Assembly (NCBI GenBank): GCA_012934845.2
Contig: WNNJ02000838.1
Location: 1-64,000, forward strand
Length of the DNA: 64,000 nt
Direction: 5' to 3'
From: Pomphorhynchus laevis
Taxonomy: Eukaryota > Acanthocephala > Palaeacanthocephala > Echinorhynchida > Pomphorhynchidae
This document shows positions 9,496 through 19,787 of the stretch, piece by piece. The translations under genes and the position numbers were made by a program. The notes beneath the pieces are model-generated. The model saw only the letters and a program-made list of their open reading frames with translations, made no database searches and was not told where the DNA came from. Positions within the stretch are counted from its first letter, which is position 1; each line of letters opens with the position of its first letter.

Positions 9496-12294
9496 GTGGT
9501 TCGTACCAAATCATGCTCTGATATTATGTGCTTACGTCGACTTTTGCTTTTCAATGTTGAAGGTATTGAAACACTTTTGAGGGAAGGTTTCGGTACGTAT
9601 ATCTCATCTTTTGATGTGGTTGTTCTACTTGAAACATTCGCATCTTCTTCTGTTTCGTTAGATGCATTTTATACATTCGAAGTTTTGGCTACCCTGGGTG
9701 ATCGTGGTCGACCTCGTGGAGGTGTTCTTCTAGCAGTTAATTATTTATTTCGAGACTGGTCTTGCAAGACTACTGAAAACACTGTGTTCCTAGACTCGCC
9801 AAACTTAGTTATAATTGCGTGCTATTTCAACCCGTCCTTGAATGCGTGTGTTGTTATAAGTGAGCTGTCCGAACTTCTCGAGGATGTTCCTTCCGATAAA
9901 CCATTTATTATAGCCGGTGACTTTAACGCGAATTCTAGCAAATATTCTCTTAAACTAGAGCTACTAATAGAGTTCTTCGCTTCACACAATCTAATTCTTC
10001 ATGCCCCGATTGAAGGTTGGACATATGAAGTTGGTCAATCAAGAAGTTGTCTCGATTTAATCTTTACTAACACGGGTGTTCATAACATGTGCTTAGATTT
10101 TGAGTCCGTATGGATGCTACGTCGAAAACATAAGCCAGTTATATGCATATTTGACGGTCTTCTGGATTATCCTAGTAATTTTCTTCCTACACAGCACTCA
10201 AGTAGAAGGATATTTATCGATGCTCTCGATTCGAGCGCATTAGAGACCGCTAAGCATTTTGTAAATGATGGCCGAATTTCGGCGAGTTACTCGTTGGTTC
10301 GCGATGTTCTTCTATCTTCGTGTAGACATAGTTCCCCATCTTCCCGTCCTTTGTTTAAATTACCATGCTACTTGAAACGATTGCAGAAAATATTACTCTC
10401 TTTTTACAAGACAAATGAGTTTGCTCTCTCGAGGAAAGATTTTGAAAACCTGCGAGCGTTTTACTCTAGTGGTGTGAAGCAATTTAAGTTGAGGATCTTA
10501 TTTATTAGAGAGCGCAGATTGCTTATCAAGGCTGAGACTGCTCCGTGGCTCGTGCGTGCTCAATCCTGTAAACTTGCTTCTCGTATACCTTTGAATAGGT
10601 GGCACCGCTACTTTGTAGAGATTCTAGCTGACGACACTCATTCGTATTTCAATCACCCAAATTGTCAAATCTTTTGTCATCTTATTGATACTGATCCGCT
10701 TAACTCATCGTTTACCGTAGATGAAATTGAATATTGTCTCCTCCATATGTCTGCTAGAAAAGCGGCAGGTATTGATCAATTGTGCGTTGAACATATCAGG
10801 CTGTCTTTCAACTTACTCGCTAACTATTGGGTCTCTTTCTTCAATGCAATTCTTAGGGGACAACCCATGCCTCTCGAGTGGCGCGATGGCATCATTAAAG
10901 TACTCTACAAGGGTTCAGGGGACCCATTATGCCAAGACTCTTATAGAGGAATAGCGCTATTAAATCATTCATATAAACTGCTCTCGAATCTTATGTCCTT
11001 GCGTTTGGTACGGTTGCGTAGCGCTCTTCTACCCGCTGAACAGCATGGGTTTCGAAAAGGTCATTCCACTTCTAGTGCTCTTTTAATTCTAAGGTCGCAT
11101 GTTCTTGATACTTTTCTTAGACACTCTTCGTTGTATTCAGTCTTTGTCGATTTCGCTAAAGCGTTTGACTCGATTGAAAGATCTATGTTATTGACAAAGC
11201 TTCACGATAAGGTTAACGTCCACAGCGATTTCCTATTTCTACTCGAAAGAGTTCTACGTCCCAGTTCTTTACGAATATTCGACGGGGTAAATTATTCAGA
11301 ATCGCTCATTGCTAGTCGCGGGGTCCAGCAAGGTGACCCACTGAGCCCACTTTTATTTGCATTTTTCATGATGGACCTACCAGATTATATTCGTTCTGCC
11401 GTGCCTGATGTGTGGTCTATATTGTATGCTGACGATCTCGCCTTAATTACTCTCAATAAGAACGCGGCTCAATCGGCCATCTCAGCACTTGTGAAGTATT
11501 GTGATTCTAATAGACTAACGATTAATATCGCGAAAACCAAGATTGTGAAATTTAGGAAGGGTGGTCCACGTTGTCGAGATGATGTTCTGTTTATCGGGAA
11601 TATTCCTTTAGAGTTTGTTACTAGCTACAAATATCTCGGTTTTTTGCTCACTTCACGATGGTCCTTTAGAGCTCATCTACTGAAACAGTCATCGAGAGTG
11701 ATAACTTCAGCTTACGCAGCTTCCAGGCTTGGTTCGCTTTCGTATGATGGAGCGATTAGGTATTTTGACGTAATGCTTCTTCCAATATTGAGTTACGGGC
11801 TTCGATGTTTCTGGTCGGATTTAACAACGACCGACTTTCAAATGATTGATAAGTGTTTCTGGCGTTTTCTAAAGCGAATTGTTGGTGTTTCTCCGAAGTC
11901 TTCGTCAACAGCCGTTGCTGTTCTCAGTAGATCTTTCCCACTCTCAATAAAATTACGAAGAATGTTTAATTTAGATGAAACTGATAGCTATTTAACGAGC
12001 ATACATCTCTTCAATTCCAAGGTTGCGAAATTAGATCCCGATATATACAGTTCTCCCGCTTACACGCAATCGGCTTGGAGGAACCCTAATTATATTAAGC
12101 GGCCGCTTATTTGGCGTTTGTCCTTAGACGGATACCACAGTAAATTTTGCTCAATTCGGCTTCCTTTTCATTCTCGCTGCTCGAATTGCTTTTGCCGATT
12201 TTGCTCGCAACAGTGCTCTGAGTTGCTACATGTTTTCAACTGCTCGTTTTTGTCATCTATGCCATTGAAACAGATTGATCAAGGGCTTTTGTAA
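9496..12294 (+). CDS. LINE ORF2: EEP endonuclease and reverse transcriptase
   Basis: A 932-residue protein that nicks the target and primes reverse transcription. The N-terminal EEP nuclease shows LLETF, GRPRGGV, IAGDFNAN (GDFN at 141-144), SCLDLIFTN and RKHKPV, though the last stands where SDH is usual. The RT has VDFAKAFDS (551 on), GVQQGDPLSPLL (609 on) and YADD (644-647). A KTKIVKFRKGGPRC block and a C-terminal cysteine cluster (CSNCFCRFC...H) follow. It begins 66 bases after the ORF1 stop, in the same reading frame, so the first ATG here is a guess. Translation may rely on reinitiation or read-through. The frame is intact. Confidence 0.85.
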   Translation: MVRTKSCSDIMCLRRLLLFNVEGIETLLREGFGTYISSFDVVVLLETFASSSVSLDAFYTFEVLATLGDRGRPRGGVLLAVNYLFRDWSCKTTENTVFLDSPNLVIIACYFNPSLNACVVISELSELLEDVPSDKPFIIAGDFNANSSKYSLKLELLIEFFASHNLILHAPIEGWTYEVGQSRSCLDLIFTNTGVHNMCLDFESVWMLRRKHKPVICIFDGLLDYPSNFLPTQHSSRRIFIDALDSSALETAKHFVNDGRISASYSLVRDVLLSSCRHSSPSSRPLFKLPCYLKRLQKILLSFYKTNEFALSRKDFENLRAFYSSGVKQFKLRILFIRERRLLIKAETAPWLVRAQSCKLASRIPLNRWHRYFVEILADDTHSYFNHPNCQIFCHLIDTDPLNSSFTVDEIEYCLLHMSARKAAGIDQLCVEHIRLSFNLLANYWVSFFNAILRGQPMPLEWRDGIIKVLYKGSGDPLCQDSYRGIALLNHSYKLLSNLMSLRLVRLRSALLPAEQHGFRKGHSTSSALLILRSHVLDTFLRHSSLYSVFVDFAKAFDSIERSMLLTKLHDKVNVHSDFLFLLERVLRPSSLRIFDGVNYSESLIASRGVQQGDPLSPLLFAFFMMDLPDYIRSAVPDVWSILYADDLALITLNKNAAQSAISALVKYCDSNRLTINIAKTKIVKFRKGGPRCRDDVLFIGNIPLEFVTSYKYLGFLLTSRWSFRAHLLKQSSRVITSAYAASRLGSLSYDGAIRYFDVMLLPILSYGLRCFWSDLTTTDFQMIDKCFWRFLKRIVGVSPKSSSTAVAVLSRSFPLSIKLRRMFNLDETDSYLTSIHLFNSKVAKLDPDIYSSPAYTQSAWRNPNYIKRPLIWRLSLDGYHSKFCSIRLPFHSRCSNCFCRFCSQQCSELLHVFNCSFLSSMPLKQIDQGLL

Positions 12295-12558
12295 TTTCGT
12301 AAATGTTTATATGCAGTTTCTACACACCCATGCAAGGCAGTCATCATGTCCAGATTTCTCATTGGATACAGAACAACTTTTGTACTTTGATTTTGATTTA
12401 TTTATTTATTTTGCCCTATGCCGAGAGGCTTAAATGGGATAATAAACCTCTGCATTATTATTATTATTATTTCGACAAACAGACGAGCAAAGCTCACAGT
12501 TGCACTGTTAAAAAAAAGAAAAGGAAAAGTAAAGAAAAAAAAGACTCACAAACAAAAG

Positions 12559-14165
12559 TCACAAAAGTTTATGTTTGAATGCTGAAACCGATCTTGAGTT
12601 GACAATTTCTTCACTTAATCGGTTCCACTTACCTACGATTTGGTGTCCAAATTGTACAGTTTTAGAGCGTATAACTCGGCGATGGGCTAAAGTAAAATTG
12701 TGTCCACGCAAAGCCCGACTTTTCCGAACAGTCATCAATTCTCTTAAGACGTGATTTTCCTTGTGTAAAGCTTCCCATGTTGAACACATATCTCGCCGAA
12801 ACCGAAGGTCGCTTATAGAAACCATACCAAGTTTTTTTAGCCTTTCATTATAAGGTAAGGCTTTAACTGAATTTACGAGCTTTGTTGCCCGGCGCAGCAC
12901 ATTTTCAATTCTACTTTTCTCGTATACTGTTCTTGGGAACGAACATTGTGATGCATAGGTAAGATGACTGATCACAAATGCGTTGGCGAGTGCTCTAAAT
13001 GAAACTGGACTCAACACACTAAAAGTTCTACGAATCATCCCAACCATTCGATTTGCTTTCGAGCAAGCCAACTCAGTATTCCAACTAGTCGAAAAATCAT
13101 TCGCAACTACTATTCCAAGGTCGCTAAGACGAGTTACTACTTTAATGTTCTGATCCTCAAGATGATAAGTTGGATACACACTATGACTGCGTGATTGTAA
13201 ACGCATACATGCACACTTTGATATATTCAGTGACAGACCATTCATATAAGCCCAGTTGGAAATGCTGTCGATATCCGATTGAACTAGCACCGTGTCCGAA
13301 TCTGACCGGATAGCCTGCCAAATTTTTAGGTCGTCTGCATATAAAAGAGAGTGTGAGTTCAAAATGGAAGGAAGGTCATTAATGAAAATACAGAATAACA
13401 ATGGGCCGAGGACCGAACCCTGCGGAACTCCAACATTGACCGGATAAGGATCAGAAAGAGAACCATTTACAACAACCTGATAGAATCTGTTAGATAAAAA
13501 TTCTTTTATCCAGCGAATAATAAGTGGATCAATGTTTAGAGCACGCATTTTCTGAATCAAGATGTCATGTGGAAGCATATCAAACGCTTTTGAAAAATCA
13601 AAAAATAATATATCAACATCAAAGCCCTTATCAACTAACGAACCCCAGCTATTCTGGGCAATCAAGAGATTAGTGATTGTTGAGCGATCCCTTCGAAATC
13701 CATGTTGATTGTTACACAATAATTTGTTGGATTCTAGATAATCGCTTAGAATGCGGTATATTATCCTTTCCAAAACTCGACAGAATACACACGTTAGACT
13801 TATCGGGCGATAATTTTCAACTGAAGATGGATCACCTTTCTTCAAAATGGGCCTTATCAACGAAAGTTTCCAATTCATCGGGACACAACCGAAGTACAAG
13901 GAGGCGACACAAATCCAATATAGTGGTATGCCGATAACATCAGCGATATTCTTGAGAAATACCGGTGGTAAACGATCAGGACAAATAGAACCTGACGATT
14001 TAAGCCGCTTGAGCTCTATCCAATATAGTGGTATGCCGATAACATCAGCGATATTCTTGAGAAATACCGGTGGTAAACGATCAGGACAAATAGAACCTGA
14101 CGATTTAAGCCGCTTGAGCTCTAGCACTACATCATTAACAGAAAACATCTGAAGAATGTTTATAT
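12559..14165 (-). pseudogene. LINE reverse transcriptase, C-terminal part with 35-residue duplication
   Basis: An open frame of about 535 residues encoding the RT from just before motif 0 (LKRLKSSGSICPDRLPP) to the C-terminus (VGKWNRLSEEIVNSRS). Motif A is FFDFSKAFD, motif B GVPQGSVLGPLL, motif C YADD. The EEP endonuclease is missing, so the copy is 5'-truncated. The block ELKRLKSSGSICPDRLPP through GIPLYWI occurs twice in tandem without frame loss. The open frame extends further to 14277, but those codons belong to the adjoining family A piece read out of frame. Confidence 0.8.
13913..14122 (-). repeat. Perfect 105-bp in-frame tandem duplication
   Basis: The copies at 13913-14017 and 14018-14122 appear identical base for base. 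A multiple of three keeps the frame open. Identity implies a recent event, or an assembly artefact. Confidence 0.9.
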
Positions 14166-15030
14166 TCGATGGACAGTACGAGGCATTGGTGACGGAGGAG
14201 GATTTTCGAACTCCTATGCAAAATGTTTTCACGCAATGAGTGAATCGTGTATTCAATTCCACTACGTTGAGATGCACAAAGTTGTAAGGAACCAGCCGCG
14301 TCCCGTATATCTGACTTGATATGAAACAGTATCGCTTTGCAGATTATGCGACGCGCTACGTCGGCGATTCCGAAAGGCGTATTCCACCACTTTTTTGGTA
14401 AAGCTACTAATCGGCTGGCAACTAATGCTTCTAGAGTTTCAAGTGGAATTTTGACAGAAGCTATGCGGACCGCTAGTTATGCTAATGCCTCGGCCAATCC
14501 GTTGGAATGTTTGCCAAATGCTGTTAACATTCGTCGCCATTGTGCGTCGAGCCCCGAGGGACCAGCTGAACCTGTGATTGTACGAGCTGAGCGAACAATA
14601 GCTGCACTGTCAATCGCAAGGAAAGTCGCCGGATGATGCGGAATAGCCTCTGGCATTGGAAACTTGATAAGTGCTTCAGGATTTGCGTGTGACGGCTCAG
14701 GATGTAACCTTTCCAGGTGTTCTTTTACGGACATGTCTCCAATAATCACATCTGGACGGAGTGTGCCATCGTTATCTTGACCTGTAAGAATACTTGTGGC
14801 GACCTTTAGTTTGCCCTTGCGCAACAGAGTACAATATTGTTTAATCCAATCAGAGTTTGTGTATTTACGTTTTTTTTTAATTTTTGTCTTAACTGTAATG
14901 TACACGCCTCCTCGAACAGTGCTAAGAATTCACCTTTCGTCCATAAATCGAGTCTACGTTAAATTGTCTTTCTGATCATTGCGATTTTACGACAGGGTAT
15001 CTACTGTAATACACAACGTCCAAAAACGAC
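14165..15030 (-). mobile_element. Family A LINE fragment (minus strand)
   Basis: Reverse-strand translation matches the central part of the family A protein. It runs from RKTI.RRLDLWTKGEFLALFEE (about 14980) through RPDVIIGDMSVKEHLERLHPEP, SAGPSGLDA (about 14560), ARRIICKAI and LQLCASQRSGIEYTIHSLRE (about 14250). Several frame breaks are visible. It has no 5' module and ends before RT motif A. It is closest to copy 2 of the family by eye. Confidence 0.75.
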
Positions 15031-15171
15031 TGCCATTTTTATATCCTTTGATGTAGATTTTTTTTATTTTATTTTTTAATAATAATATTTTTTGATAAAA
15101 AAACATAAGTTGAGTAAAATTCAAATCAATCAACAAATGTTTGTACTAATAATTTATTTAATGTGGCAAAT

Positions 15172-15188
15172 GCGTGCAAAATGCACGC
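15172..15188 (-). other. 3' UTR hairpin of LINE E-1
   Basis: Arms GCGTGCA and TGCACGC, 7 bp perfect, AAA loop, about 50 bases upstream of the coding end. Equivalent hairpins are at 20154-20169 (GCGTGC-CAGC-GCACGC) and 36011-36037 (TTTAAGCGT...ACGCTTAAA). LINE reverse transcriptases are known to recognise 3' UTR stem-loops of their own RNA. Confidence 0.6.
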
Positions 15189-17124
15189 TTACATGACCAC
15201 TAACAAAAAAAGAACAGCAAAAGTCACAGATAATTAGTTAATTGTTGAAATGGAATTGAGTTTGGAGTTTGAAGCACGGCATTGATGTTGATTGGCGGAT
15301 ATGAATAGGCAGTTGATTCCACAAGAGAGGAGCAGCCACGACGAAGGAGCGGAAGCCAAAAGAGATAGAGTAGTTTGGGACATGTAAAAGAAGGGAATTA
15401 CGGGAACGCAGAGCACAATACACAGTACGAGAATTGTCGAGAAAAGGAAGGTTGAGAAATGAAGGGGTATGAGAAGTTATAAGGCGAAAAGCAATGATAA
15501 GAAGACGAATTTGAACACGACAATAAATGGATGGCCAATCAAGAGAAACAAGATGCTGGGATGTATGATCAAAACGACGAAGACGGAGGATAACTTGGAC
15601 GGCAGCGTTGAAGATACGTTGTAAAGGAAGAAGAGTGGATTTAGGTGAGTTGGAAAATAGATGAAGACAATAATCGAGTATAGAAGAAAGTAGAGAAGAT
15701 ATGAGAGTCATACAAGAAGGAAAATCAATCAATCTACGAAGTTGACTGAGATTGCGGAGTATCAAGGTAGATGAGCGTACTTTATCTCTAACGAAAGGTT
15801 TAAGTGAAAGTCGGTTGTCGAAATGAAAGCCTAGGAAAACGAGATTATCAACGATAGGAAGAATTGTAGAATTTAATGATACGGATGGAGTTTCGAAGTC
15901 TAAGCGTCAAGGTAGGATACACATAATTTTAGATTTATCAGGATTCAGAGAATGGCGAAGAGAAGAAAGATGATTGGAAATTGAGACTAGATAGTCGTAA
16001 GGAGAAACACTAAGATCGTGAATACGATAAACAGGTGCATGAGCATAGATGAGAATGTCATCAGCATATTGCATAACATAGAAGTTAAATGTATGAAAAA
16101 TCGAAGACAAGTCATCGATAAAAAGAGAGAAAAGCATAGGGCCTCATACGGAGCTTTGTGGAACACCGGTCGGGATGGATGAAGGATGGGAGAAAGACGA
16201 GTTAGAATAGACGCGAAATGTACGGTTTGATAGATTTGAAGGAAACCATGATACAGTGGGTAAAGAGAAGCCATAATCATGACGAAGGCGATGGAGAAGA
16301 ATCGAGTGATCGACGATGTCAAAATCAGACGATAGATCAAGAGAAACTATGACACTACGTAATTTATGATCGCGCGATATGAGTAAGTCATTATAAACTT
16401 TAAGACAGGCAATTTTAGTGGAGTGATTAGAGCGAAAAGCGGCTTGGAAGGGAGGAACTAAGTTGGAGGAAAAGAGATATGTATTAACTTGCTTGAGAAC
16501 GAGACGCTCAAAGAGCTTAGAGAGGGTTGGGAGAAGTGAGATTGGACGGTTCGAAGATGGTAGTGTGGAGTCGAAAGATTGCTTTTTGATGAGAGGACGA
16601 ACAGTGGCGCATTTCCAGATGTAAGGAAATGTACGGCTACGGATGGACAAGTTGAACAATGTGGTTAGGAAGGGTGAGATAGCGGAGCAGATATTTTTAA
16701 GCAAGTGAGTGGAAATCGGGTCAGTGGGAGAGGTTTCCTTAGCTAATGACAGCAGAAACGAAGAAACTTCATCAGATGAAACGGGAAGAAGGTGGAATAG
16801 CACTGAGAGGAAGGTATTGAAAGAGAAGCGAGGGTACAAGGGGGCTGTGGGTAGTAGAATATGTAAATTAGATAACTTAGTTTGTAGATAAGAAGAAAAT
16901 TCATCAGGATTTATATTACAAGGTGTAGATGATCGTGAAAGAATTGAGTTTAAGATTTTCCAATGAGATTTAGAGTTGGAAGATGACTAAAGTTGATTTC
17001 GCCAAAAGATTGTACGTTTAGTACGTATAAGAATAAGATGTGAACGACGTAGAGAAAAGTAGGAATCACGGAGATTTGGAGGGAGTGAGTTAGGAGAACG
17101 TTTAAGAAAGCGATTATACACACA

Positions 17125-17149
17125 AAAAGAGTGACGGAGTCACTCTTTT
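17125..17149. repeat. Inverted repeat inside LINE E-1
   Basis: AAAAGAGTGAC and GTCACTCTTTT, 11 bp perfect arms with a GGA centre. It lies in decayed LINE sequence. Confidence 0.8.
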
Positions 17150-17318
17150 CGGCGCAAGCGCTGAGAACGTCGGAGTCGACTAGGCAAAAGGTTATTGAGG
17201 ATCGACGTAAGTTCAGAATCAATCAGAATGCAGAGATAATCGGGAGAGAGATAGTGAAGAGGAAGTGAAAAGAGTGAAGAATTGAGTATGGCTGTACAGA
17301 GAATAGTGATATCGAGAA

Positions 17319-17355
17319 GTTCATTGTCTTATATCGAGAGTATAAGACAATGAAC
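17319..17355. repeat. Inverted repeat inside LINE E-1
   Basis: GTTCATTGTCTTATA and TATAAGACAATGAAC, 15 bp perfect arms around TCGAGAG. It sits immediately before a 135-bp direct repeat (17370 onward), suggesting a foldback or template-switch event. Confidence 0.85.
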
Positions 17356-17369
17356 AGTCAGACATAAGA

Positions 17370-17640
17370 TCTGCAAGGTCGTTAAAGATGATACGTGAGG
17401 GGGCAACTGAACCTGGTCTGTATACAATCACAAGTTAAAGAGGGAAAGGAGTTGATAATCTGCATATGGGTAATTCGAACGAGGTGTAACGGATGTCAAT
17501 GTAAATCTGCAAGCTCGCTAAAGAACATACGTGAGGGGGCGGCTGAGCCTGGACGGTACACAATTACAAGTTAAAGAGGGAAAGGAGTTGATGATCTGCA
17601 TATTAGCAATTCGAGAGAAGTGCAACGGATATTAGCATTA
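17370..17640. repeat. Diverged 135-bp direct repeat inside LINE E-1
   Basis: Two copies, about 17370-17504 and 17507-17640, share TACGTGAGGGGGC, ACAAGTTAAAGAGGGAAAGG and GATAATCTGCATAT-type blocks. Divergence shows the duplication is old. Confidence 0.75.
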
Positions 17641-17926
17641 ATTTTACGTAGAGACGTTGCGTGACGAGCAATGGCAACAATACCGCCATGGTTAGAAGCT
17701 GTAGATGTATGAGAGGCAATTGGACGTGCTGATTTAACTTTAGAAAAACCTGAGCGACATAGACGACGAATAGCAAGATCGTCGGAGTCACAATGCCAAT
17801 ATTCGGTAATGCAGAGAATATCGATAGATAATTGATCGAAGATATCAAGGAGCATATCAGCTTTGTGAAGAATGGGGCGGGTGTTGAGTAGACTAAGACG
17901 AAAAGAATGCTTAGGAGCGAGATCGA

Positions 17927-19308
17927 CTAGCGAAGAAGACAAGTGGGAGAGATGGGACGCCATCGAATTTTTGGCCTTGTGTGTACAACGTGAAAATTTC
18001 CGTTGATTTTACGTATAGATAAGGATGACTCGCCGTTTGTTTCACGTCGATGTTTCTCAATGCGAGCTAAATTGAGTTGGGCAATATCAGAAGGGGAGCG
18101 GTCAGGAAAGATACGACAAGTAGACGAAGTGGTCAGAAGTTTAAAACGTTGGGAGAGTACCGAAGAGGCATGTGAACTATGTCGGAAAACGATTTTTAAG
18201 AGCGGAGGACTGAGATGATTAGATTTAGTGGATTTGTTTAAACGGATAAAGGATATAGGAGCAATATTATTGAAGAGTGATGGGTTATCATCAGGAAGAA
18301 TGGTTGCTAGGATAGACCTGAAAGCAGATACATCATCATCGAGGCGACATTGAGGAGAAGCAGATTCGGAAACCTTTAAATTAGATATGATAATGCATCG
18401 ATCGCGCAAAGGAAAACGATTACGTAGAAGTGGTGGATGGACAGACCTGGTAGGAGTAGAGTCAGAAGAGCAGATAAACGTGGGAATAACAGGGTTGCTA
18501 AGTGAAGATTTAAGATAGTTTGGAGCATGTGTGACCGGAGTAGAGTGTTGAATTGGTTGATCGGAGATGTTACTGGAGATGATTTTGACGGAAGGATGTA
18601 AATTATTGATAGGTGATACGGTTGGAGCATGTGTGACAGAAGTGGATTGTTGAATAGGTTGAACGGAGATGTTACTGGAGATAATTTTGACAGAAGGATG
18701 TAAATTATAGAGAAGTGATTCGGTAGAGGTAAAGTCAGGAGTACGTGAAGAGAAGAAAGAAGTATGATATGTATTTAGATGTGTGGATGAATAGGAAAAA
18801 TGAGGTACGAGATAAAGCCTTTACTGTTTGCATTGTTAGGAAGATGAAGATTAAGGGAAATTTTATCCGTAGTTAAAGGAGGAGTGTGTGTGAGAGAGGT
18901 TTCAAGAACGGGTTTTATAGATGACGAAGGAGTTAGTAAGCAAACGGATGACGACGATAGATTTGAAGATATGTTGACGTTTGTTGATGTTCCATGTATA
19001 ACAGCGGTCTGAGTCGACTGAGAGATATCATCAAGTTTATTTATTGAGCACAAATCTGTTTTGTTAGCGTTCAGAACGTCTCTACTGTTTGAGTGGTCAT
19101 TCTTCATTCGCTTACCTATGAGGGCAGCCCAACAGAAGCCGCAGAGGAAATTCCGATTTGAAACGTTGTCCTCGTCAGCGAAAGGAATGGCAACGTGAGT
19201 CCAAACATTGCAGTTCTTGTTGTCGCATCCAATTTGCTTTTCGATGTAAGTTTCCTTGACGGACTTGAGTCGCTGGCCGACATTTTTAGTTAGCTTTCTC
19301 TTTGCCAT
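17927..19308 (-). pseudogene. Broken ORF1 of LINE E-1 (PHD-like zinc domain)
   Basis: It starts at 19308 with MAKRKLTKNVGQRLKSVK and a PHD-like zinc domain (C28, C33, W36, then FLCGFC with C56 and C59), followed by a serine/threonine-rich linker. The frame is lost near 18775. It is picked up again in the minus-strand frame 18409-17927, which gives a conserved block (SFIRLNKS, FKLL, RIFPDRSPSDIAQLNLARIEKHRRE) near the C-terminus that also occurs in the copy at 39003-39452. The gene product would be an RNA chaperone-like partner of the RT. It is not functional here. Confidence 0.72.
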
Positions 19309-19379
19309 AATAAAATGTTAATTAGTTAGTTATAATCAAGAATGTTTAGACTCCGTTAGTCTGCAAGTCGTTAGTTGTA

Positions 19380-19520
19380 AGTAGTTCGCGTTAGTTGTAA
19401 GTAGCGAGCGGATATCGTCGATGGTTGTCGATGGTTGTCGATAATTGTCAAGCGGATGGTTGTCGATGGTTGTCGTTAGTTGTCGTCGAAGGTTGTCGTT
19501 GGTTGTCGTCAAAGATTGTA
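19380..19520 (-). repeat. GGTTGTCGATG-type short tandem repeats, LINE E-1 5' region
   Basis: Imperfect repeats of GATGGTTGTC and GTTGTCGTY on the plus strand, just upstream of ORF1. Internally repeated 5' UTRs are common as LINE promoters. The repeats face SNAPC1 from about 120 bases away. Confidence 0.6.
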
Positions 19521-19638
19521 GTTTGATTGTTTTACTTAGAAGTAATTCTGTAATAACTCTTAATCAAGACAATTTTAAATTGATATTAATTTAAATTGAT
19601 TTAAATTAATATTTCTTACGTAAATATTTTTATTTCAG

Positions 19639-19787
19639 ATGTCAACTTCATCTCGAAACAGAGACTATCAGGCGATTTTTCGACGTGATGCTGAGGCGAT
19701 TCTCATCGCTTTCACCGAAATGCGATCAAGCTCTTTCAAAGATTTTTCTAAAATTTGGCAAAATTTCAAGGCATACATGATATTCGG
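19639..19787 (+). CDS. SNAPC1: SNAPC1 exon 1
   Basis: Begins ATG directly after a tttcag acceptor-like sequence and ends before gtaatt in phase 2. Reading on without splicing meets TAA at once. The tttcag|ATG could be a 5' UTR intron end or a spliced-leader trans-splice site. Confidence 0.8.

Larger units (their letters stand above)
8105..12472 (+). mobile_element. Complete two-ORF LINE with EEP nuclease, family B copy 1
   Basis: About 4.4 kb with a 5' leader (8105-8355), ORF1, a 66-base spacer, ORF2, and a 3' UTR ending GCCGAGAGGCTTAAATGGG, AATAAACC and an ATT microsatellite. The leader carries ACATACAATAAATAACATAC repeats and a C/G-rich hairpin at 8174-8196 (GTCGGC...GCCGAC). Both frames are open, so this is a recently mobile copy. 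By its RT and two-ORF layout it belongs with the jockey/CR1-type superclade. Confidence 0.88.
12480..14165 (-). mobile_element. 5'-truncated CR1/jockey-like LINE, family D copy 1
   Basis: Minus-strand LINE end. The coding part runs from about 14165 down to 12559. The plus strand below 12559 (A-rich, with repeated ACAAAAGTCACAAAAG blocks) would be its 3' UTR. It abuts the ATT tail of LINE B-1 at about 12472 and a family A fragment at its 5' side. It is a different family from A and B, with RT motifs FFDFSKAFD, GVPQGSVLGPLLF and YADDLKIW. Confidence 0.75.
15238..17963 (-). pseudogene. Broken ORF2 of LINE E-1 (EEP nuclease, RT)
   Basis: The frame opens at 17963 with an EEP-type N-terminus (SLLNTRPILHKADMLLDIF, CITEYWHCDSDD, NHGGIVAIAR) and is lost after 17571. 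The RT is carried by the minus-strand frame 16839-16144 (VSLDLSSDFDIVDHS, GVPQSSV) and by 16137-15907 (YADDILIYAH). The C-terminal domain lies at 15765-15238 (HTSQHLVSLDWPSIY, AAPLLWNQLPIHIRQS). The pieces are in at least four frames. ORF2 starts 36 bases inside the end of ORF1, an overlap seen in other two-ORF LINEs. A 135-bp diverged direct repeat (17370-17504 and 17507-17640) and two perfect inverted repeats lie in the decayed nuclease stretch. Confidence 0.8.
15160..19540 (-). mobile_element. Near full-length broken CR1-like LINE, family E copy 1
   Basis: The only family E copy with both ORFs and a probable 5' UTR. ORF1 starts at 19308 and ORF2 at 17963 (minus strand). The 3' UTR carries the hairpin GCGTGCA-AAA-TGCACGC at 15172-15188. 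The 5' part (19380-19520) is rich in GGTTGTCGATG-like repeats. Many frame breaks make it a fossil. The 5' end lies about 100 bases from SNAPC1 exon 1 in head-to-head orientation. Further fragments of the family are at 20127, 20695, 35995, 38430 (plus strand) and 43210. Confidence 0.82.
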
